Of a stretch of DNA of 35,761 nt, positions 1 to 7,230 are shown piece by piece. This stretch comes from an uncultured Mycoplasmatota bacterium (lineage in GTDB: Bacteria > Bacillota_I > Bacilli_A > RF39 > UBA660): NCBI GenBank assembly GCA_900551525.1, contig URWD01000012.1, positions 1 through 35,761 of the forward strand. Reading direction: 5' to 3'. The number at the start of each line of letters is the position of its first letter. Position 1 is the first letter of the stretch. A program made the position numbers and the translations under genes. The notes under the pieces are model-generated. The model ran no database searches, was not told where the DNA came from, and worked only from the letters and a program-made list of their open reading frames with translations.

Positions 1-75
1 GAAGGGACTTGAACCCCCACGGAATATTCCACTAGATCCTAAGTCTAGCGCGTCTGCCAGTTCCGCCACGCCTGC
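1..75 (-). tRNA. tRNA-Leu (UAG), 3' end cut by window edge
   Basis: On the minus strand the acceptor 5' arm GCAGGCG begins at 75. It is followed by a leucine-type D arm, an anticodon stem CTAGA/TCTAG enclosing loop CTTAGGA (anticodon UAG, reads CUN), a long class II variable arm and the T arm GTTCAAGTC. The 3' acceptor strand and any CCA lie outside the window. It sits 8 nt downstream of the CAU tRNA and is probably co-transcribed with it. Confidence 0.95.
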
Positions 76-83
76 AAAATTAA

Positions 84-160
84 TGGTGGACCTCATAGGA
101 CTCGAACCTATGACAACTCGGTTATGAGCCGAGGGCTCTAACCAACTGAGCTAGAGGTCC
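84..160 (-). tRNA. tRNA with CAU anticodon (Ile2 or elongator Met), CCA encoded
   Basis: A complete 77-nt cloverleaf: acceptor GGACCTC/GAGGTCC, anticodon stem CTCGG/CCGAG with loop CTCATAA, T loop TTCGAGT, and an encoded CCA. The anticodon is CAU. The GGACCT acceptor and overall sequence resemble the Bacillus lysidine-modified tRNA-Ile2 as I remember it more than elongator tRNA-Met, but identity elements cannot be settled by eye. Confidence 0.93.
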
Positions 161-172
161 ATGACAATATTA

Positions 173-201
173 ATATTACCACACATTTTTGTTTATGACA
201 A
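173..201 (-). promoter_or_regulatory. Promoter of the tRNA-CAU/tRNA-Leu pair
   Basis: On the minus strand, TTGTCA (196-201), a 17-nt spacer and TAATAT (173-178) lie just ahead of the tRNA at 160. Confidence 0.6.
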
Positions 202-218
202 GTCTTTTTTTCACAAAA

Positions 219-256
219 ATTTAAAAACTTAAGCAACCCCCTGAAGCTTAAGTTTT
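219..256 (-). terminator. Rho-independent terminator after the 139-aa gene
   Basis: An 11-bp inverted repeat, GCTTAAGTTTT (246-256) against AAAACTTAAGC (224-234), with an 11-nt loop, followed on the minus strand by a T/A-rich tail. It separates the gene at 267-686 from the tRNA pair. Confidence 0.75.
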
Positions 257-266
257 ATAAACTAAA

Positions 267-686
267 TTATTTATCTTGTAACATGTTAAGTAAATCAATT
301 TTAAACATATCTTTAGATGCGTTAGCTTTAGAAATCATAATACCTTTATATGTTGTAAGTTCAGATCTATGACCTTCTAAAAGAATATCTGATGGTGTAA
401 TAGTTTCTAGAACTACTACTTCATCTTTTTTGTGTACTGTGTAAACTAGTTTAACTTCACCATGGATTTGAGCAAACATCTTATCACTTGGTAATTTAAG
501 TTCATATGTTTCTGTGCCATTTTTCTTATTTACAGAAATAAGTTCACCTACAAAGTTACCATTTCTAAGTGCTGGATAATAGTCAAAGTTTAATTTCTTA
601 AACGCTAACATATTATACTTTTTTAATGCTCTTTCTAGTTTTTTAAATTCATTTTCACAGACGTATTCTAAAACGTATCCTTTCAT
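267..686 (-). CDS. Hypothetical protein, 139 aa, strongly promoted
   Basis: I do not recognise this family. The reading frame extends upstream to 776, but the ATG at 686 is preferred: it has an AGGGGG ribosome site about 9 nt upstream, and a perfect sigma-A promoter ends only 34 nt before it, inside the longer frame. The product is soluble (no signal peptide or membrane span). It has a charged amphipathic N-terminal stretch (ENEFKKLERALKKYNMLAF), a beta-rich centre and a C-terminal SKANASKDMFKIDLLNMLQD segment. It has no cysteine-rich or nucleotide-binding motif beyond a single Cys near the N-terminus. It is monocistronic: terminators lie on both sides. Two tandem consensus promoters imply strong or condition-dependent expression. 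The call as a real gene rests on ribosome site, promoters and terminator together; the function is unknown. Confidence 0.8.
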   Translation of the reverse strand: MKGYVLEYVCENEFKKLERALKKYNMLAFKKLNFDYYPALRNGNFVGELISVNKKNGTETYELKLPSDKMFAQIHGEVKLVYTVHKKDEVVVLETITPSDILLEGHRSELTTYKGIMISKANASKDMFKIDLLNMLQDK

Positions 687-719
687 TTTTCCATACCCCC
701 TAATTACTCGAACAATTAT

Positions 720-748
720 ATTATACCACAAACTGCAATTTTTGTCAA
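720..748 (-). promoter_or_regulatory. Perfect sigma-A promoter, proximal (P1)
   Basis: On the minus strand, TTGACA (743-748), a 17-nt spacer and TATAAT (720-725), both hexamers exact. The predicted start falls near 713, giving a 5' leader of about 27 nt for the 139-aa gene. Confidence 0.85.
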
Positions 749-798
749 ATTCGTGTAAATTTATCATATTGTTCATAGTATTTCCACATTGGAGTTAA

Positions 799-827
799 AT
801 TATAACACGTTCGACACCATTTGTCAA
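799..827 (-). promoter_or_regulatory. Perfect sigma-A promoter, distal (P2)
   Basis: On the minus strand, TTGACA (822-827), a 17-nt spacer and TATAAT (799-804), both hexamers exact. It lies 79 nt upstream of P1, between the smc terminator and the 139-aa gene. A transcript from here would carry a leader of roughly 105 nt. Confidence 0.8.
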
Positions 828-846
828 ATTTTTCACCCCAAATTAT

Positions 847-870
847 GAAAAAAAAGCCCATTTTAGGCTT
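847..870 (-). terminator. Terminator of rnc-smc
   Basis: On the minus strand, stem AAGCC/GGCTT with a short loop is followed by a run of T residues. It begins within the smc stop codon. Confidence 0.8.
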
Positions 871-3799
871 AATTTTCTAGTTTTGCACTAACTATTTTAC
901 TGACACCAGACTCTTGCATTGTAATACCATATAATGAATCAGCATATTCCATCATTCTCTTTTTGTGAGTTATAACTATAAACTGACTTCTAGTCTTTTC
1001 TTCACTTAAATATTTACCAAACATATCAACATTTACTTCATCAAGTGCTGCTTCCGCTTCATCTAAAATGACAAATGGTGATGGTTTAACTTCAAGCATT
1101 GCAAATAGTAAACATATCGCTGTTAAAGCTTTTTCTCCCCCACTTAAGGCAACTGGTGAGTTTATTTTCTTTCCTGGTGGTATAGCTATAATATCAATAC
1201 CTGTATTAAGTAAATCATCTGGATCACTTAATGCAAGTTCCCCTCTTCCGCCTTTAAACATCATCTTAAATATTTTACTAAATTCTTGTTTAATACTTTC
1301 AAATGATTTAGCAAACTTTTCAACCATTATATCATCCATTTCCTTAATAATGCCCTTAAGCTCCATAGATGCACTTTCCAAATCAAATTTTTGACTAGTT
1401 AAAAATTCATATCTCTTAGAAATCCTTTCATATTCTTCGATTGAACCCAAGTTTACATTACCAAGTTTATTTAATTCTCTTTTTAAATTAGATACATGGT
1501 CACGTGCTATATCAGCATCCATCTCTAAAGTATAGCTTGATGATGCGGCTTCATAAGTTAAATTATAATTATTATTTAAATCCCCAAGTAAATTATCAAG
1601 TTTAACTTCTAATTTTCCTGAAGCAACTTCTTTACTCTTTAATTCATTATTTACTATATTATAACTACTGCTACTATCTCTAAGTTTTTTATCTAAAATA
1701 TTAATTTCATCATTTAAATCATTCTTTTCTTTAGTAATTAACTTAATATCTTTTTCAATTAATTCACGTGTTTTACTTAGATTATTTATTTTTTCCATTA
1801 ATTTCATCAAATGATCATCAAGTTTATTTGACTTCATATCATTTATACCTTCAAGTTCACTTAATACACTTTTATGTTCTTCATTAAGTCTACTTAAATT
1901 TGTCTTTTTATTAAATAATTCATCGTTTAATAATATTACATATTTATTTAAAACATTTTCTCTTTCTTCAAGTTCTTCCATATTATTGGTAATATCATTT
2001 ACTTCATCTGTTAAATCTTTAATTTTAATATCCATTTTTTGAAGTTCGCCCTTAAGTTTATTAAGTTCATTCTTTTCGTTTAACATTGTATTTTTCTTAC
2101 TTGTACCCCCGGTAATAGAACCACCTACATGAAGTATTTCCCCATCAAGTGATACAACCTTGTATTTATAATTAATAAGTTTACCTATAATATTTAAAGT
2201 TCTTTCATTATCAACTACTACCACTTGGCCAAGCTGGTTTTCTACTATATTTCGGTATTTTGGTTCAAAATCTATTAAATCACTTAGTACGCCAATATAA
2301 CCATTAATATTTTTAATATTATCAATTACTTCATTATTTACATATTTTCCTTTTATAACATTAAGTGGGAAAAATGTAGCTCTACCGAGTTTTCTATCTT
2401 TTAAGAAATCTATGGCATTTAAGGCAGCATTTTCATCATCTACTACTAAAAAGTTACTGCTTGCACCTAATGCTATATCAGTTGCTACTAAATATTTTTC
2501 AGGAATATCTATAAGTTTACCAATTGTGTTATGAATACCATGAAGTCTTGGATTATTTAAAATATTTCGTACGGATACTGGAGCAGATTCAGCACTTAAT
2601 ATATTATTTTCTAAAATTTGAATTTTATTTTCAAGTAAGAATTTAGCTTTACTTGTATCCATTAAGGTATTACTTGCTGTACTTTTCTTAACCTTTAAAA
2701 CAAGCAAATTATTTTTTACATCTTCTCCCTTGCTTCTTTCTGAATTTATACTATTTTCAATATCTAAAACTTCTCTTTCACAAAGAGTAATATTTTTATT
2801 TAATTCAAGTTCTTTTTCTTTAAGTTTAATTAAATTATTTTCCAAAACATCATTATTTGCTTCATATTTTTGTCTTTCAATAGTAAGTTTTTTTTCACCA
2901 TTTAAATCACTTAAATTTTCTGTTACTTTTAAAAGTTCTTCTTTCTTTTTATTTAAGTTTTCTTCTAGTTCTAAACTTCTAAACTTAAGTGTTTCTAATT
3001 TACTATCTTCAGTGTTATCTTTTAAAGTAAGCAATTTTTCTTTTAAATTTTTAATTTCTTCGGTTATTTTAGTATATTCAAGATTTAAATCTGTTATATC
3101 TTTTGCAATTAAAGCAATATCTATACTTTCAAGTTCATCTTTTATATTTAAATACTTTTTGGCCACAATACTTTGTTCTTTCAAAGGTTCAACAGTTGTT
3201 GCAAGTTCATCAATAACAAGTTTAATACGCATTAAATTTTCTTCAGTTTTTTCAAGTTTTTTAAGTGATTCTTCTTTACGCTTTTTATATTTTAAAACTC
3301 CAGCGGCACTTTCAAAAATAACTCTTCGGTCACTTGATTTTGAATTAACAATATCTGTGACATTTCCTTGACTTATGATATTAAAAGCATTTGTTCCAGC
3401 ACCAGAATCTATAAATAAATCGGTTACATCTTTAAGTCTGACTCTAGCATTATTTATAAAATATTCATTTTCACCAGTTGAATAAACAATTCTTTTTATC
3501 TCTACTTCTTTAAAATCACTATGTAAATAATGATCACTATTATCAAAAACTAAAGCAACCATAGCTCTTTTTTGAGCTTCTCTTGACTCACTTCCACTAA
3601 AAATGCAATCAGTCATATTATTTTGACCACGTAAAGACTTAACAGATTGTTCACCTAAAACCCATCTAACAGCATCAACAATATTACTTTTTCCTGAACC
3701 ATTTGGTCCAACAATCCCAGTAATACCAGGATTTATTTCTAAATCTAATTTATCTGCAAAAGACTTAAAGCCTTGTGCTCTAATACTTTTTAAATACAT
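869..3799 (-). CDS. smc: Chromosome partition protein SMC (short-armed)
   Basis: The ATPase of the Smc-ScpAB condensin, which loads near the origin and organises sister chromosomes. The N-terminal head has Walker A GPNGSGKSN (residues about 32-40) after the diagnostic MYLKSIRAQGFKSFADKL start. The C-terminal head has the signature LSGGEKALTAICLLFAMLE and Walker B FVILDEAEAALDEVN. Between them are two long coiled coils (roughly 165-400 and 575-800) around a hinge containing the conserved GG..TGG segment (about residues 405-570). At 976 aa it is some 200 residues shorter than the typical Firmicutes SMC (about 1180-1190), with the loss in both coiled coils, so the arms are short but the machine looks intact. 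The start codon directly follows the rnc stop (TAG-ATG), so the two genes are translationally coupled. ftsY, which often follows smc in Bacilli, is absent. Confidence 0.97.
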   Translation of the reverse strand: MYLKSIRAQGFKSFADKLDLEINPGITGIVGPNGSGKSNIVDAVRWVLGEQSVKSLRGQNNMTDCIFSGSESREAQKRAMVALVFDNSDHYLHSDFKEVEIKRIVYSTGENEYFINNARVRLKDVTDLFIDSGAGTNAFNIISQGNVTDIVNSKSSDRRVIFESAAGVLKYKKRKEESLKKLEKTEENLMRIKLVIDELATTVEPLKEQSIVAKKYLNIKDELESIDIALIAKDITDLNLEYTKITEEIKNLKEKLLTLKDNTEDSKLETLKFRSLELEENLNKKKEELLKVTENLSDLNGEKKLTIERQKYEANNDVLENNLIKLKEKELELNKNITLCEREVLDIENSINSERSKGEDVKNNLLVLKVKKSTASNTLMDTSKAKFLLENKIQILENNILSAESAPVSVRNILNNPRLHGIHNTIGKLIDIPEKYLVATDIALGASSNFLVVDDENAALNAIDFLKDRKLGRATFFPLNVIKGKYVNNEVIDNIKNINGYIGVLSDLIDFEPKYRNIVENQLGQVVVVDNERTLNIIGKLINYKYKVVSLDGEILHVGGSITGGTSKKNTMLNEKNELNKLKGELQKMDIKIKDLTDEVNDITNNMEELEERENVLNKYVILLNDELFNKKTNLSRLNEEHKSVLSELEGINDMKSNKLDDHLMKLMEKINNLSKTRELIEKDIKLITKEKNDLNDEINILDKKLRDSSSSYNIVNNELKSKEVASGKLEVKLDNLLGDLNNNYNLTYEAASSSYTLEMDADIARDHVSNLKRELNKLGNVNLGSIEEYERISKRYEFLTSQKFDLESASMELKGIIKEMDDIMVEKFAKSFESIKQEFSKIFKMMFKGGRGELALSDPDDLLNTGIDIIAIPPGKKINSPVALSGGEKALTAICLLFAMLEVKPSPFVILDEAEAALDEVNVDMFGKYLSEEKTRSQFIVITHKKRMMEYADSLYGITMQESGVSKIVSAKLEN

Positions 3800-4450
3800 C
3801 TATTTCACCGCACTTTTTTTCAAAGCATCTAAAGCTGCATTTTGTTCTGCTTCTTTTTTGCTTTTGCCAATTCCCTTTCCATATACAATATTATCAATTT
3901 TTACTGCCATTTCAAATGTCTTATCATGAGCTTCACCATATTCATCTAATAAAACATATTCAAGTGAGCGTCTTGTTGTTTGTACTGCTTCTTGAAGCAT
4001 AGTTTTATAATCTGTATTAAAATCTCTTTTCTCTTTTATATAGGGAATAATTATATCATCCAAATACTTTTTAACAACATCATAACCTTGATCAAGATAA
4101 ATCACTGCTGCAACGGCTTCAAAAACATCGGCAATAATTGTATCATTTAAATTATGAATTTGCCCATGCCCTAGTCTAATACATTTATCAATACCAATAT
4201 CACGAGAATAACATGCTAAAGCTTTTTCACAAACATAATTTGCACGAATTTTAGTCATTTCTCCTTCTTTATAATCTGTATTTAAATAAAGATATTCACT
4301 AGTTACAGCTTCGAGTATAGCATCACCTAAATATTCGAGTCTTTCATAGTTATCGCAATTATGTTCATTTGAATAACTACTATGTGTAAGAGCAGTCTTC
4401 AAAAGTTCTTCATTGTTGATTTTAATACCCATCTTTTCTAAAAATTTCAT
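3800..4450 (-). CDS. rnc: Ribonuclease III
   Basis: The double-strand-specific endoribonuclease that processes rRNA precursors and structured mRNAs. The catalytic domain carries the signature ERLEYLGDAILE (about residues 37-48) and the second acidic pair in DVFEAVAA (D108, E111). A double-stranded RNA-binding domain occupies about residues 150-216 and ends with KSKKEAEQNAALDALKK. The length of 216 aa is close to usual (about 225). It is the first gene of the rnc-smc unit, an arrangement conserved across Bacilli. The ATG at 4450 gives the family-like N-terminus MKFLEKMGIK. Confidence 0.97.
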   Translation of the reverse strand: MKFLEKMGIKINNEELLKTALTHSSYSNEHNCDNYERLEYLGDAILEAVTSEYLYLNTDYKEGEMTKIRANYVCEKALACYSRDIGIDKCIRLGHGQIHNLNDTIIADVFEAVAAVIYLDQGYDVVKKYLDDIIIPYIKEKRDFNTDYKTMLQEAVQTTRRSLEYVLLDEYGEAHDKTFEMAVKIDNIVYGKGIGKSKKEAEQNAALDALKKSAVK

Positions 4451-4473
4451 AATATCATATCCATTTCTATACC

Positions 4474-4502
4474 ATTATAACAAATTTTTTCTAATTTGAA
4501 AA
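4474..4502 (-). promoter_or_regulatory. Extended -10 promoter of rnc-smc
   Basis: On the minus strand, TGTTATAAT carries an extended -10 (hexamer 4474-4479). The -35 is weak (TTTTCA or TTTCAA, near 4497-4502). Confidence 0.55.
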
Positions 4503-4504
4503 CA

Positions 4505-4533
4505 TTTACAAACTAATAATTTTATAGTACAAT
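4505..4533 (+). promoter_or_regulatory. Promoter of yidD and the lipoprotein gene
   Basis: TTTACA (4505-4510), a 17-nt spacer and TACAAT (4528-4533), 17 nt before the chosen yidD start. It is divergent from, and almost back-to-back with, the rnc promoter. Confidence 0.6.
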
Positions 4534-4550
4534 TTATAAAGGTGATATAT

Positions 4551-4775
4551 TTGAAAAAATTAATCATTTATTTGATACGTGGATATCAAGTTACACCTCT
4601 TCATAGTCATAGTATGTGCCGCTTTACTCCGACTTGTAGTGAGTATATGATTGAGGCACTAGAAGCTTATGGTTTATGGAAGGGCTTAATTATTGGCATA
4701 AAAAGAATATTTAAATGTAATCCATTTGGTAAATTTGGTTACGATGAACTTAAAAAGGAAGGGAAAAATTTATGA
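4551..4775 (+). CDS. yidD: Membrane protein insertion efficiency factor YidD
   Basis: A small membrane-associated protein thought to assist YidC-dependent membrane insertion. The family core is clear: an amphipathic N-terminus (KKLIIYLIRGYQ), the cysteine motif CRFTPTCSEYMIEALE, then GLWKGLIIGIKRIFKCNPF and the terminal GYDELK. I place the start at TTG 4551 because AAAGGTGA lies about 5 nt upstream and the product then starts MKKLIIYL, as in the family. The in-frame GTG at 4542 sits inside that ribosome site. The predicted length is 74 aa. It overlaps the next gene by ATGA. yidD is usually next to rnpA/yidC; here it pairs with a lipoprotein gene instead. Confidence 0.92.
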   Translation: MKKLIIYLIRGYQVTPLHSHSMCRFTPTCSEYMIEALEAYGLWKGLIIGIKRIFKCNPFGKFGYDELKKEGKNL

Positions 4776-5626
4776 AAAAAATATTTTTATTAATACTTAG
4801 TTTATTTTTACTAACAGGTTGTAGTTTAAAAAAGGATAATTTAGAAAATGCTACAATTTATACTACGATTTATCCAATCAAGTACTTAACAGAGTTTATG
4901 TACAAAGATTATTCAACAATTGAAAGTATTTACCCAGCTGGTGCAGATGTTACAACTTATGAACTTACGGATAAACAAATAAAAAATTATGCTAAAGGAG
5001 ATTTATTTATTTATAATGGTTTAAGTAATGAAAAGACTATAACTAAAAACTTAATTAATAAAAATAGAAATCTTCTTATCATAGATGTTTCAAATGGACT
5101 TTCATATACTTATGGTATTAAAGAATTATGGATGAGTCCAAATAACTATTTAATGCTTGCTAAAAACATCAAAGATTATTTAAAAGAATACCTAGAAAGT
5201 AAAATTATATCAGAATATGTAGATAAAAAATATAATGATTTATCAGAAATTTTATCTATAAAAGATGCTGACTTAAGGGCAATTGGTAAAGAAGCACAAA
5301 GTAAAGGTACAAATACTTTGGTAGTTAGTGATAATACTTTTAAATTTTTAGAAAATTATGGATTTAATATTGTATCTTTAGATGAAGAAACTTTAACCGA
5401 AGGAACACTTAATTCAATAAAGAATAATTTTAAGAAAGAAACTTATACAACAATATTTGTATTAGATAATAACTATACAGATAATATAAATTCTATTGTA
5501 AATGATTATAAAGCTAAAACTATTGATGTTAAGTCAATGATTAATGTAGATAGTAATAACAATGATGATTATTTGACTGTTATGCAAAATTTTATTGATA
5601 ATATTAGAAATTTTTGCATTAGATAA
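4772..5626 (+). CDS. ZnuA/TroA-like substrate-binding lipoprotein with altered metal site
   Basis: An extracellular lipoprotein: signal peptide with lipobox LLTGC (Cys17). The rest follows the cluster A-I (ZnuA/TroA/AdcA) metal-binding fold: IYTTIYPIKYLTEFM, then GADVTTYELTDKQIKNYAKGD (family pattern GADPHTYEPT), a long helix after ELWMSPNNYLMLAKNI (family HVWLSP), and VVSDNTFKFLENYGF (family SHxAFGY). At all three positions that normally hold histidine ligands I read other residues: Thr, Glu and Asp. No permease or ATPase gene is adjacent, and the gene is translationally coupled to yidD (ATGA). It may bind zinc or manganese differently, bind something else, or be a degenerate or structural homologue. 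Fold assignment is firm; substrate is unknown. Confidence 0.8.
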   Translation: MKKIFLLILSLFLLTGCSLKKDNLENATIYTTIYPIKYLTEFMYKDYSTIESIYPAGADVTTYELTDKQIKNYAKGDLFIYNGLSNEKTITKNLINKNRNLLIIDVSNGLSYTYGIKELWMSPNNYLMLAKNIKDYLKEYLESKIISEYVDKKYNDLSEILSIKDADLRAIGKEAQSKGTNTLVVSDNTFKFLENYGFNIVSLDEETLTEGTLNSIKNNFKKETYTTIFVLDNNYTDNINSIVNDYKAKTIDVKSMINVDSNNNDDYLTVMQNFIDNIRNFCIR

Positions 5627-5655
5627 TTGACAAGAGTCTACTTTTATATTAAAAT
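5627..5655 (+). promoter_or_regulatory. Promoter of tRNA-Ser
   Basis: TTGACA (5627-5632), a 17-nt spacer and TAAAAT (5650-5655). It starts directly after the lipoprotein stop codon and 16 nt before the tRNA. Confidence 0.75.
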
Positions 5656-5670
5656 ATAGAAGTAGCTTAT

Positions 5671-5763
5671 GGAGTAGTACTCAAGAGGCTGAAGAGGGAT
5701 CCCTGCTAAGGATTTAGGTCGGCGAATGCTGGCGCGGAGGTTCAAATCCTCTCTACTCCGCCA
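5671..5763 (+). tRNA. tRNA-Ser (GCU), CCA encoded
   Basis: Acceptor GGAGTAG/CTACTCC, anticodon stem GATCC/GGATT with loop CTGCTAA (anticodon GCU, reads AGY), a long class II variable arm, T loop TTCAAAT and encoded GCCA. It is 93 nt, the length expected for a serine tRNA. Confidence 0.95.
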
Positions 5764-5774
5764 TTTAAGCAATT

Positions 5775-5806
5775 AAAAAACTTCCAAATTTATGGAAGTT
5801 TTTTTG
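5775..5806. terminator. Bidirectional terminator between tRNA-Ser and the ATP-grasp gene
   Basis: Inverted repeat AAACTTCC (5778-5785) / GGAAGTTT (5794-5801), with an A-run on the left and a T-run on the right. It can end tRNA-Ser on the plus strand and the ATP-grasp gene on the minus strand. Confidence 0.85.
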
Positions 5807-5807
5807 T

Positions 5808-6827
5808 TTACAAATCATTAATTGGTTCAAATTGTCTTGAAAGTTTAAGACTTTCAGTTTCATAACCATATAAATTAGTATCATCAAATGAATCTGAGAA
5901 AAATAAAGCGCCTCTTTCTCCAATCATGCAAATGCTTCTAAGATCGGATGCAAACATGCCATAATTATTCCATTTACATCTAGAATTTAAAACTGGTTTT
6001 ATGACTTCAGCATCAATTATCTTTTTATCTAAATCTACATTATCATGCTTTAAATCAAGTGACTTATCACATATAGAATTATACAAATACATTCCTGATG
6101 CTTCGATTGGATTAAATTCTACGATATCAATAAGTCCATTAGAATCTTCCATTAAATCCACAACATAAGTACCTGGATAGTTTTTAACAATATTTAAAGC
6201 AAAATCCAGCACTTTATTTTCAATTTTATGGTTTTGACAAAAAGTTAATCTTGATATATTATATATTTTACCATCAATAACAACACATCTATATTCTTTA
6301 GTACCTATTTTATCTTCTTTAATATCTACAAAAGTGCTTACTATAAATAGTTCATTTTCATGAATCCTTAAAGCTTTACAAAAATTACAATTAGTTCTTT
6401 CTAAAATATTTGGATTAATAACTCCTACAAAATTTTTTTCAACAGTTTTAATAAACATTTTTTCTCCAAATATCTCTTTTAAATATCTAATATTTTCTTC
6501 TTTTAATAATTCTCTTCCTTCAAATACTAAAACATCTCTATTAGTTTTAATATATAAAGGCCAAAGTTCAACTTTATTTACCATATCTATATTATTAATC
6601 GGTATACCACCTTTACTTTCAATAGCATTTATAATAATTTCAACTTGTAAGGCACCAGTTCTAGGAAAAACTCTTTGTCCCTTGATAGAACAAACTTTTC
6701 CTTTTAAATTGTAAAAATTATCGGTAATTTCATCATATAAAACTACAGGGTATTTTTTTCTAACATTGTTAATTTCTTTAATAATATCTTCATTTTTTAT
6801 AATTCTTTTATCATAGCAATATATCAT
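5808..6827 (-). CDS. Solitary ATP-grasp domain protein (R2K-like)
   Basis: A 339-aa cytosolic protein. The C-terminal half shows the ATP-grasp Mg/ATP site VVDLMEDSNGLIDIVEFNP followed by EASGMYLYN, which I associate with the R2K clade of ATP-grasp proteins (DUF4343-type). The N-terminal half has the lid/core elements KGQRVFPRTGALQVEIIINA and a run reading WPLYIKTNRDVLVFEGREL. Enzymes of this fold ligate a carboxylate to an amine or thiol through an acyl phosphate. The substrate cannot be read here, and no partner enzyme or carrier peptide is adjacent. It has a strong ribosome site (AAAGGAG, 8 nt before ATG 6827). It lies just downstream of the tRNA-Ile/tRNA-Glu terminator and upstream of a bidirectional terminator, so it is monocistronic or expressed by readthrough of the tRNA unit. 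Confidence 0.75.
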   Translation of the reverse strand: MIYCYDKRIIKNEDIIKEINNVRKKYPVVLYDEITDNFYNLKGKVCSIKGQRVFPRTGALQVEIIINAIESKGGIPINNIDMVNKVELWPLYIKTNRDVLVFEGRELLKEENIRYLKEIFGEKMFIKTVEKNFVGVINPNILERTNCNFCKALRIHENELFIVSTFVDIKEDKIGTKEYRCVVIDGKIYNISRLTFCQNHKIENKVLDFALNIVKNYPGTYVVDLMEDSNGLIDIVEFNPIEASGMYLYNSICDKSLDLKHDNVDLDKKIIDAEVIKPVLNSRCKWNNYGMFASDLRSICMIGERGALFFSDSFDDTNLYGYETESLKLSRQFEPINDL

Positions 6828-6847
6828 AATACAACTCCTTTATTGCA

Positions 6848-6872
6848 AATAAAAACTCCTACTACGGAGTTA
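6848..6872 (-). terminator. Terminator after tRNA-Glu
   Basis: On the minus strand, AACTCC-GTAGTA-GGAGTT followed by TTTATTT, immediately downstream of tRNA-Glu and upstream of the ATP-grasp gene. Confidence 0.8.
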
Positions 6873-6882
6873 TAATCAAAAT

Positions 6883-6959
6883 TGGTGACCCGTACGGGAT
6901 TTGAACCCATGTATGCATGCGTGAAAGGCATGTGTGTTAAACCGCTTCACCAACGGGCC
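6883..6959 (-). tRNA. tRNA-Glu (UUC), CCA encoded
   Basis: Acceptor GGCCCGT/ACGGGTC (one G-U pair), anticodon stem CATGC/GCATG with loop CTTTCAC (UUC), T loop TTCAAAT, encoded CCA; 77 nt. It is second in a two-tRNA unit, 7 nt after tRNA-Ile. Confidence 0.95.
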
Positions 6960-6966
6960 ATATTAA

Positions 6967-7043
<77 letters not shown>

Positions 7044-7061
7044 ACTAACAAAACCTTTTTC

Positions 7062-7090
7062 ATTTTACACTATTTTTTTAAGTTTTGCAA
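7062..7090 (-). promoter_or_regulatory. Proximal promoter of tRNA-Ile/tRNA-Glu
   Basis: On the minus strand, TTGCAA (7085-7090), a 17-nt spacer and TAAAAT (7062-7067), 18 nt ahead of tRNA-Ile. Confidence 0.7.
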
Positions 7091-7147
7091 TAGTTTTTTG
7101 AAAATTTCTTTTTATTTTTTTTCTTTACATCTCAATGACGTAATAAA

Positions 7148-7176
7148 ATTATACTATATAATTTATGTCTTGTAAA
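7148..7176 (-). promoter_or_regulatory. Possible distal promoter of tRNA-Ile/tRNA-Glu
   Basis: On the minus strand, TTTACA (7171-7176), a 17-nt spacer and TATAAT (7148-7153), 86 nt upstream of the proximal promoter. With the terminator at 7208-7230 and the tRNAs it accounts for most of the gap 7044-7221; I see no gene there. Confidence 0.5.
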
Positions 7177-7207
7177 TATAAAAATGATATTTTTGTGAAA
7201 TTTTGTC

Positions 7208-7230
7208 AAAAAAAAGAATACTTATATTCT
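7208..7230 (-). terminator. Terminator of the ArsR/P1B-ATPase operon
   Basis: On the minus strand, AGAATA-TAAG-TATTCT followed by seven T residues. The ATPase stop codon forms part of the loop. Confidence 0.8.

Noticed and set aside
2730..3371. A 213-codon plus-strand open frame antisense to smc
   Set aside because: Its Ser/Phe/Leu-rich composition is the reverse complement of the SMC coiled coil; no ribosome site or family resemblance.
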